From positions 3,224,001 to 3,288,000 of the forward strand of contig NZ_VFMN01000001.1 of NCBI RefSeq assembly GCF_006715055.1: 64,000 nt of DNA. Reading direction: 5' to 3'. Origin of the DNA: Lapillicoccus jejuensis (GTDB lineage: Bacteria; Actinomycetota; Actinomycetes; Actinomycetales; Dermatophilaceae). The notes beneath the pieces are model-generated. The model did not search any database and was not told the DNA's origin. It was given only the letters and a program-made list of their open reading frames with translations. Both the position numbers and the translations under genes were made by a program. This document shows positions 25,031 to 31,391 of the stretch, piece after piece. The first letter of the stretch is position 1; each line of letters begins with the position of its first letter.

Positions 25031-26008
25031 TCAGCCCCGCTCGACCAGCCGGTCGCGCAGCCAGGCCAGCTGCTCGTCGACCTTGCCGGCGGCGATGGAC
25101 AGGTGCCCCTCGCCGTCGAGCAGCCGGGCCTCGGCGCCGGGGATCATCGCGACGAGGACGGGACCGTGGGCGGCCGGGACCATGAGGTCCTCGCTGCCCT
25201 GCCAGACGCTCACCGGCACGGTCATCGCGCCGAGGTCGACGCCCCAGGGGCGGGCGAAGGCCAGGTCGTCGTCGAGCCAGCCGTCGATGCCGCCGGCGAG
25301 GCACCACCGGGTGCCGGCGGCGAACTCCTCGCCCAGCTCGTCGGTCATCACGGCGACGTCGACGGGCGGCAGCAGGGTGCGCCACTCCTGCACGAGCTCG
25401 GCCCCGGTGACGTGGGCGAGGCCGGGGAGCCACTCCTGCAGCAGCGCCCGCAGCGGCTCCTCGCCCTGCAGGCAGGCGCCGAACTCGACGACGTTGCTCT
25501 CGCCCATCCCGGCGAGCCAGTCCAGACCGGGGGCGTCGTAGGGCGCGACGCCGGCGACGCAGGCGACCGCGGCCACCCGCTCGGGCAGCAGCGCGCCCAT
25601 GGCCAGGGTGTGCGGGCCGCCGCCGGAGTGCCCGAGGGTGGCGCACCGCTCGATGCCGAGGTGGTCGAGGACGGCGCGGGCGTCGTCGACGACGTCGGCG
25701 ACGGTGCGCCCGGGCCGGCGGTCCGAGCCGCGGTAGCCGGGGCGGGCCCAGGTGACGAGGCGGACGCCGGCGCGGTCGGCGGCCTCGAGCAGCGACGGCT
25801 CGGTGACGAACGTCGACGGCGTCCCGGCGTGCAGGACGAGCGCGGGGCGGTCGGTCTGCCCGGTGTCGTGGACGGCGAGCCGGCGGCCGCCGACCTCGAG
25901 GGTGGTCGCGTGCCACCCGTCGGCCGGGGCGGCCGGCGGACCGGGCCGGTCGATCGCGTCGGAGGGGGAGGGGGTGGTCGGTGAGGTGGGGGGTGTGGGG
26001 GTGCTCAC
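25031..26008 (-). CDS. Alpha/beta-hydrolase
   Basis: A 325-residue alpha/beta-hydrolase fold protein. Nucleophile elbow GHSGGG (Ser near residue 127), oxyanion region LHAGTPST (about 60), acid in WQGSEDLMVP (about 273) and catalytic His in GEGHLSI (about 300). I prefer GTG 26006-26008, which follows TATCGT at 7 nt (leaderless pattern); GTG 26026 would add six residues. It lies between the genes of the two small membrane paralogues, on the opposite strand. Substrate unknown; haloperoxidase/esterase-like members look similar. Confidence 0.82.
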   Translation of the reverse strand: MSTPTPPTSPTTPSPSDAIDRPGPPAAPADGWHATTLEVGGRRLAVHDTGQTDRPALVLHAGTPSTFVTEPSLLEAADRAGVRLVTWARPGYRGSDRRPGRTVADVVDDARAVLDHLGIERCATLGHSGGGPHTLAMGALLPERVAAVACVAGVAPYDAPGLDWLAGMGESNVVEFGACLQGEEPLRALLQEWLPGLAHVTGAELVQEWRTLLPPVDVAVMTDELGEEFAAGTRWCLAGGIDGWLDDDLAFARPWGVDLGAMTVPVSVWQGSEDLMVPAAHGPVLVAMIPGAEARLLDGEGHLSIAAGKVDEQLAWLRDRLVERG

Positions 26009-26107
26009 CCGCGTCACGATAGGCACCGCACCGGGTCGGCGCAGGATGGGTCCTCGACCTCTCGTACTGCAAGCATCACCCGAACGGCTAAACCTCCGGA
26101 ATGCACC

Positions 26108-26136
26108 TTGTGTCCGAATAGGGGCATTCGTAGTGT
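26108..26136 (+). promoter_or_regulatory. Promoter of small membrane protein 2 (leaderless type)
   Basis: TTGTGT (26108-26113), 17-nt spacer, TAGTGT (26131-26136), then 6 nt and ATG 26143. This is the same -10-to-ATG geometry as at paralogue 1. Confidence 0.5.
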
Positions 26137-26142
26137 TCCCGC

Positions 26143-26343
26143 ATGGCCACCCACATCCCCCACGCCGGGCTCGCCCTCGCTCCCCGCCGTCCGCTCCCGT
26201 CGCTCCCGGTCCCGACCCGGGTCCGCAACCCCCGTCGCGCCCCCCGCACCTTCTGGGAGACCGTCGCCAACGCCGCCGCCTTCGTCGTGATGATCACGCC
26301 GAGCATCGCCGTCGCCGTCTGGGTCATCCGCGCGATCTTCTGA
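26143..26343 (+). CDS. Small single-pass membrane protein, paralogue 2
   Basis: A 66-residue protein: Pro/Arg-rich N-terminal half (about 1-36) and a C-terminal hydrophobic helix FVVMITPSIAVAVWVIRAIF. It is related to the 49-residue protein at 24859-25008 through the AxFVxMxxPS core. Both have leaderless-type starts. A cytosolic N-terminus with the helix in the membrane is the likely topology. Function unknown. Confidence 0.55.
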   Translation: MATHIPHAGLALAPRRPLPSLPVPTRVRNPRRAPRTFWETVANAAAFVVMITPSIAVAVWVIRAIF

Positions 26344-26617
26344 TCCCTCCCGCTCCACCACGCCCGGGCACACCCGGGCAGCTCCCCCCAGCAGCACCCG
26401 CGAGCCACCCCCACGGCCGCACCGCAGCACGGCACGACCCGCACCACCTCCGGACACCCCCTCCCCACGCCTGACCACGGCCTGCCCCCGGCCGTCGCGC
26501 GGGCCCGGTCGACCACCCCAGCCGGCCGGCCCGCGCACTCCCCACCGCAGCTCCCCGCAGACCCCCGCAGCGCCCGTACGACGCCCCGCCCCGGGCGACA
26601 CCCCGGCCGCGTCCGCG

Positions 26618-28105
26618 TCAGGACCCGGTCGTCACCCGCACGGTCCGGCTGACCGTCGGCCGCAGCCGCGCCGGCACGCCGACGCCGAGCGCGCCCGCAC
26701 CCTCCGCCGTCCCGGCCGCCGCGCCGACCCGCGCCCCCGCCGGCTCGGCCGCGAGGGGTCGCCCGGTCGGCGCGACGCCGTTGACGACGACGCCGAGCAG
26801 ACCGGCCCCGCTGGTGCGCAGCAGCTCGGCGGCCCCGGCCAGGTGCTCGCGCGAGGTCTGCCGGGCCCGGGTGACGAGCAGCGCCCCCTGCGCCATCCGC
26901 GCGAGGATCGCCCCGTCGATGACGGGCAGCAGTGGCGGCGCGTCGACGACGACGAGGTAGCCCTCGTCGGTCCAGTCCTGCAGCACCTCGGCCATCCGGT
27001 GCGTGCCGACGAGGTCGGTCGAGCGGCACGACGTCGCGCCGGCGGGCAGGACGTCGAGCGTCGGCGCGCCGGGGCACGGGGTGACGCACGTGGCGAGGTC
27101 GGCGCCGCCGAGGACGTCGGTGAGGCCGGGGGACAGGGCGGTCTCGAAGACCTCGTGCTGGCGCGGCCGGCGCAGGTCGGCGTCGACGAGCAGCACCCGC
27201 TCACCGGTTGCGGCCAGCGCCTGCGCCAGCTGGGCGGCGACCGAGCTCTTGCCGTCGCCGGCGTCGGCGCTGCAGACGACGAGGGTGCGCACGGCCTGGG
27301 GGAGCGGCAGCCCGAGCAGGCCGTGGGCGAGGTCGTCGAAGGCGCGCCCGGTCTCGTCGACGGCGCCGAGAGGCCCGGTCGCGTCGAACGGCCCGCGCAG
27401 CGGCCTGGGCGCCTCCACACCGAGCGGCACGGTCGCGAGGACGGGGGCGGCGGTGAGCGCGGCCGCGTCGCGTCGCCCGCGGACGGTGGTCTCGAGCCGC
27501 CGGCGGGCCAGCAGGGCGAGCGCCCCGGCGCCGAGGCCGAGCAGGCCGCCGACGAGCCCGGTCGGGACGTCGGGCAGACCCTCGGGCGAGGTCGGCAGGG
27601 TCGCGGGCCGGTCGACGGTGAGCTTGACGAGCGCGGCGCCGGCGGGCGTCGTCGGTTCGAGGGTGCGCGCGGTCAGGCACAGCTGGTCGCCGACGGCGTC
27701 GGCGATCGAGCGGGCCAGCGCCGGGGAGGCGGCGCGGGCGGTGACGTCGACGTCGAGTCCGGTGTCGGGGTGCGAGGCGCTCACCTGGCTGCTGAGGGTG
27801 GTCCAGCTCTCGGGCAGGTTGAGCCGCGTCACGACGGCGCGCAGCACCTCGGGGCTGGTGGCGGCGTCGGCGTACGCCTTGGCGCGCTCGCGGACGACCG
27901 CCGCCCCGTCGGCGCCGTGCACCTGCGCGGTCGTCGGGTCGACGGCGACGAAGACCCCCGTCGTCGCGCTGTACGTCGTCGTGGTGCGCCCGCACAGCAG
28001 CACCGCGACGACTGCGCCGAGGAGCGCCATGACCACCAGGAACGCCGCGCCGCGCGGGCCGACCCGTACCCCGTCCACCTGGACCCCTGTCCTCGCCGTC
28101 CCCAC
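26618..28105 (-). CDS. Wzc/CapB-like tyrosine autokinase with chain-length-determinant (Wzz) domain
   Basis: A 495-residue fusion. The first membrane segment (about 18-38), an extracytoplasmic Wzz-type region and the second membrane segment (about 182-200) precede a BY-kinase domain with Walker A SADAGDGKSS (about 281), Walker A' VLLVDADLRRP (about 305) and Walker B LVVVDAPPLLP (about 379). BY-kinases control exopolysaccharide chain length. The C-terminal tail contains no tyrosine, so the usual phosphorylated Tyr cluster is absent. GTG start 28105. No glycosyltransferase or polymerase genes are in the window, so this is an orphan exopolysaccharide component paired at a distance with the LMW-PTP gene. 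Confidence 0.85.
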   Translation of the reverse strand: MGTARTGVQVDGVRVGPRGAAFLVVMALLGAVVAVLLCGRTTTTYSATTGVFVAVDPTTAQVHGADGAAVVRERAKAYADAATSPEVLRAVVTRLNLPESWTTLSSQVSASHPDTGLDVDVTARAASPALARSIADAVGDQLCLTARTLEPTTPAGAALVKLTVDRPATLPTSPEGLPDVPTGLVGGLLGLGAGALALLARRRLETTVRGRRDAAALTAAPVLATVPLGVEAPRPLRGPFDATGPLGAVDETGRAFDDLAHGLLGLPLPQAVRTLVVCSADAGDGKSSVAAQLAQALAATGERVLLVDADLRRPRQHEVFETALSPGLTDVLGGADLATCVTPCPGAPTLDVLPAGATSCRSTDLVGTHRMAEVLQDWTDEGYLVVVDAPPLLPVIDGAILARMAQGALLVTRARQTSREHLAGAAELLRTSGAGLLGVVVNGVAPTGRPLAAEPAGARVGAAAGTAEGAGALGVGVPARLRPTVSRTVRVTTGS

Positions 28106-28458
28106 GGCGGTCCCCGGCCGGCGCGCTGGGCCGGCCTCGGTGCTGCGACGGTAGCCGCGACGTCCGACACCCGTCCGTCAGCCGGACGTCAATGTCCTGG
28201 GAAGCCTGTTCGGGTTCTGTCAGGGCCGGCCCCACCGGCCGCCGCCGCCGCCACCGGCCGACGAGCGGAGAAGAGGGGGTGGTGGTAGGCCGTCCAGTCG
28301 CAGCAGTGGCTCCCGACACCCTCGTCGGGTAGTCCCCGAGCACCTGACCCTTTGACCTTCACGCTCGTCGGGATGACGTCGGGGCGCCGAGTTATCCTCC
28401 AAGAGCGACGGGCCGCGTGGTTGCGGCCTCTGCTACGACCGAGGGGATGGGCGCGCCG
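28106..28458. other. Divergent promoter region, kinase / SGNH protein
   Basis: No gene seen. TATCCT near 28393 is a possible rightward -10 for the SGNH-like gene. GC-rich complementary runs near 28225-28262 (GGCCGG... CCGGCCG) could form a hairpin. Confidence 0.35.
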
Positions 28459-29349
28459 ATGGCGACCCGCAGGACTGACCGACGCACGTTGCAGCGGGTG
28501 GGTGGCATCGCCGCCCTCGTCGTCGCCGCCGGGGGCACGGTGCTGCTGACGACGATGCCTCTGCGTCAGCCCCCGCCGTACGTCGCCTCGACCCCGCCGC
28601 CGACCTCGACGACCACCATCCCTGCCGCCGGTGCGCCGGCCTCGACGACGACCTCGAGTGCTCCGGTGCAGGCCGGGACGACCACCTCGTCGGCGGCGGC
28701 CGCCCCCGGGATGACGACGAACCCGTCGACGTCGGAGTCGACGACCCCGTCGCCGTCCTCAACGAGCCCGCCGACGGACGCGGCCGGACTGCCCCCGACG
28801 GCGCTCGTCATCGGTGACGGGTACACGGCTCCGGGCCAGACCCCCGGGGCGGTCGACCAGTCCTTCGTCTGCCAGGCCGTCCGCGCCCACGGGTGGGGCT
28901 GCATCAACGCATCGAGCACCGGGAGCGGCTACCTCAGCGAAGGCACCCAGGGCTCGTTCGCCACGCAGCTGACCCAGGCGGTGACCCCGAGCAAGGTCGG
29001 GCTCGTCGTCATCACCGGCGGCGTCGCCGACCGGCTCGCGTCCCCGGCTGCCGCGGAGACGGCCGTCCGGACGACGCTAGCGACCGCGCGCTCGACCTAC
29101 CCCAACGCCTCCCTGGTCGTGCTCCGTCCCTTCGCGACCCTGCGCAATACGACGACGCTCCGCGCGGTCGCCCTCACTCTCGCCGAGGTCGCCAAGGGCA
29201 GGCAGACGACGTACGTCGACACCCTCGGCTGGTTCGACGCGGTCTCACCGGCCACGTCGCCCGATGGCACCACCCTGAGCGGGCCGGCCGTCGCGGTGGC
29301 TGCGTCGTCGCTGTACTCCGCCATCCCTGACGCGTCGGCGGGGGGCTAA
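28459..29349 (+). CDS. Membrane-anchored SGNH-like protein with degenerate catalytic motifs
   Basis: A 296-residue protein: N-terminal membrane helix (about 16-36), a Thr/Ser/Pro linker (about 45-108), then an SGNH/GDSL-like domain. Block I reads VIGDGYTAPG, with Gly where the catalytic Ser of GDS should be; block III reads ITGGVADRL, lacking the Asn of GxND; the block V region reads DGTTLSGPA, lacking the DxxH His. The fold pattern is therefore kept but the catalytic residues are lost. ATG 28459 (product MATRRTD) is chosen; ATG 28447 is an alternative. Divergent from the BY-kinase, so a polysaccharide-binding role is conceivable. Confidence 0.68.
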   Translation: MATRRTDRRTLQRVGGIAALVVAAGGTVLLTTMPLRQPPPYVASTPPPTSTTTIPAAGAPASTTTSSAPVQAGTTTSSAAAAPGMTTNPSTSESTTPSPSSTSPPTDAAGLPPTALVIGDGYTAPGQTPGAVDQSFVCQAVRAHGWGCINASSTGSGYLSEGTQGSFATQLTQAVTPSKVGLVVITGGVADRLASPAAAETAVRTTLATARSTYPNASLVVLRPFATLRNTTTLRAVALTLAEVAKGRQTTYVDTLGWFDAVSPATSPDGTTLSGPAVAVAASSLYSAIPDASAGG

Positions 29350-29350
29350 G

Positions 29351-29707
29351 GCCAGGGAGTCCTTCGTCGTCACCGGTCTGCACTACGCGCCCGGCTCGAC
29401 GGTGACCTTCACCGCCCGCCACAACGTCGTCACGGTCAAGAAGACGGCGGTCGCGAACGCCGGGTTTCGCCCGCGCCACCTTCGCCCCGCAGCCTCGGCT
29501 GCGGGGCGTCGCCGCGTCGTGGGCCGGCACGGCAGGCCGTCGGGGCTGGCCGCCCAGGGGGCCGGCGACGTGACCGTCGCGGGGCCCCCTGGGGGTGTGT
29601 GGACCGCGGCCGCCGCTCCCCAGCGCGACCGAGATCCGACGTCCGAAGTGGTCCCCACCCCTCCGGTCGTCACCAGTATCAGCCCGCATAACTCGCACTG
29701 CAAGTAG
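29351..29707 (+). pseudogene. Remnant of an Ig-like surface protein
   Basis: The frame reads ESFVVTGLHYAPGSTVTFTA, matching the opening of bacterial Ig-like repeats (SFxVxGxxFxPGSTVT). After about 40 codons this frame loses protein character, while a neighbouring frame continues with ARATFAP, which suggests a frameshift near 29465. There is no start codon with a ribosome-binding site, and the segment follows the SGNH gene stop at once. It may be a decayed C-terminal domain or separate gene. Moderate to low certainty. Confidence 0.35.
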
Positions 29708-29786
29708 TAACTGTATGCACAATGGACGTTTGTCACCTTACTTGCGCTCAAGGGCGGAATGTCGCCGGCCGACCTGTCCCAACGTC

Positions 29787-29792
29787 TAGGGT
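29787..29792 (+). promoter_or_regulatory. -10 box for leaderless marR
   Basis: TAGGGT followed by 6 nt and ATG 29799; no Shine-Dalgarno. Same geometry as at 24847 and 26131. Confidence 0.45.
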
Positions 29793-29798
29793 CGAACC

Positions 29799-30365
29799 AT
29801 GGCTGAGACCCCTGAGGCCGAGACGACCGCCGAGGCTGCACCGCCCGCGGACATCGTCGAGCTGAGCGAGTGGGTGTCGTCCCGGGTGCGGGCGGACGAG
29901 GCGGACCTGGCGCCGGCGATCACGGCGCTGCGCGAGTGCGTGCTGGCCTGGGAGGGCTACCGGCTCGAGCTGGCGACGTTCATCGGGGTGAGCGTCAACG
30001 AGAGCACGGCGCTCAGCTACCTCGTCGCCCGCGGCCCCATGCCGATCAGCGAGCTCGCCGGCCTGCTCGGCTTCGGCAGCGGCTCGGCCACCCTCCTCGT
30101 GGACCGCCTCGAGGCCAAGGGGCTGCTCGTGCGCAGCGCCGACCCGGGCGACCGCCGCCGGACCATCGTCGAGGCGACCGCGTCGTCGCACGAGCACCTC
30201 AAGCAGATGCGGATGTGGCCCGCCGTCGTCTACGCCGACCTCGAGCCGCAGCAGGTGCGGGAGTACGCCGCGGTCCTCGAGCACGTGGGGGAGCGGCTGC
30301 GCGAGTTCGCCGGCCTCGTCGCCGGTGCGCAGGCGCCGGTGGCCCCACCCAAGCGTCGCCAGTAG
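29799..30365 (+). CDS. MarR-family transcriptional regulator
   Basis: A 188-residue winged-helix protein with an acidic N-terminal extension (1-35). Recognition region MPISELAGLLGFGSGSATLL (about 84-103) and wing VDRLEAKGLLVRSADPGDRRR. The C-terminal helix ends in APPKRRQ. The start follows a leaderless-type -10 box. Nine-base sites ACTCGCACT (29691-29699) and its complement AGTGCGAGT (30399-30407) flank the gene, possibly operators. No partner gene is obvious on either side. Confidence 0.85.
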   Translation: MAETPEAETTAEAAPPADIVELSEWVSSRVRADEADLAPAITALRECVLAWEGYRLELATFIGVSVNESTALSYLVARGPMPISELAGLLGFGSGSATLLVDRLEAKGLLVRSADPGDRRRTIVEATASSHEHLKQMRMWPAVVYADLEPQQVREYAAVLEHVGERLREFAGLVAGAQAPVAPPKRRQ

Positions 30366-31391
30366 GGGCGTCGGTGACTCGCCAGCGGGATGTCTTGTAG
30401 TGCGAGTCGTTGCTTCGTAAACTCGCCGCGGGAGCCGGTCCCGAGCCCGGTGACCTCCGACATCGGCGTCGCTGGGGACGTCGCTGTCGGAGCAGGACCA
30501 CCCCGATGCCGTCCGCACCGGGGAACGCCGCAGGGCCTGGCCACCTGGGCCCTGGGACACCGCCCATCCCCGCAGGATCACGGGCGGTGCCCGCCCCGCT
30601 CGAGCACCCGGTACCTGTCCCCCCGAGTCGCCGGGTCAGGAGAGCGGGGTCGGCACCTGGTCCTCGTCGACACCCCGAGCCGCGTACTGGTGGGTGGCCC
30701 TCAGGGCCGTTGCAGGTCGGGCGGGCAGGGTGGGCTCCGCGCTGCCGCCGCGGCGCCGGGCCGCTCGCCTTCCCCCTGTGACGGGCGCCCGGTGCCGCGG
30801 CGGTCGCCGTACGGGCTTCACCCCAGGCCGCGAGGAAGGGCGTCCGCGGCCGACCGGTCGGCCGTGGGGGCCGACCGGTCAGGGCCGTGGCGGCCGTGGG
30901 GGCCGGCGGCGGTGGGGGACACGGTCACCCCGCCTGCGCAGACCCGCGGGGGGTCGGGTCGCGCAGACGGGGCCCGTCCGGGCCCGAGCTGTGCTCGCGT
31001 CGGGGCCCGGCCATCCGGGTGGTCAGCCCGGACTGTCGGCGGCGGCGCATCCCGCGCCGACGGGGTCCCGAGGGACCGTCCGTCGACGGGTCCCTCGGGG
31101 GAACGACCTCTCGGTCGTGGATGGGGCGGTGGGCGGTCCAGGACCGCTCACCGTGACCGGTGGAACGGGTCGTGCTGGTGGTGCGGATGGCCGCCCGCGA
31201 CGTTGAGGACGGCCCGGAGACGACATGCTGCTGCGTGCTGCTCCCTGTGCTGCTCGACGAGTGTAAGAGCGCTTTGACTTGGATTGCAAGCAGTGTCGAC
31301 TGCGAACGTTCCGCCGCCCACCCCATCGGACGATGGAGAAACTGACGGGCTCCGTGCCGTACGTGGTCCGGCCCTCGACGCTCCTGTCCCC
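30366..31391. other. About 1 kb without a convincing gene
   Basis: All frames longer than 60 codons here give Arg/Pro/Ser-rich products with no recognisable motif, and codon-position composition does not favour any of them. It contains two direct copies of GGCCGACCGGTC (30848-30859, 30869-30880), the paired hairpins at 31064-31098, a TTGACT motif (31273) and GCAGT-GTCG-ACTGC near 31290. The last 100 nt have lower third-position GC than the gene that follows, so they were excluded from it. Confidence 0.4.
31064..31098. repeat. Alternative stem-loops sharing one arm
   Basis: GGTCCC-GA-GGGACC (31064-31077) overlaps a longer pair, CCGAGGGACC (31068-31077) with GGTCCCTCGG (31089-31098). The two stems exclude each other, as in attenuators, but no regulated reading frame is immediately adjacent. 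Confidence 0.4.

Noticed and set aside
30390-31277. 295-codon frame in the 1-kb gap
   Set aside because: Low-complexity Arg/Pro/Cys-rich product, no homologous pattern, and several overlapping frames of equal quality.
31284-31391. N-terminal extension of the membrane protein from a TTG/GTG codon
   Set aside because: Third-position GC is clearly lower than in the gene body and no ribosome-binding site is present; ATG 31392 fits better.
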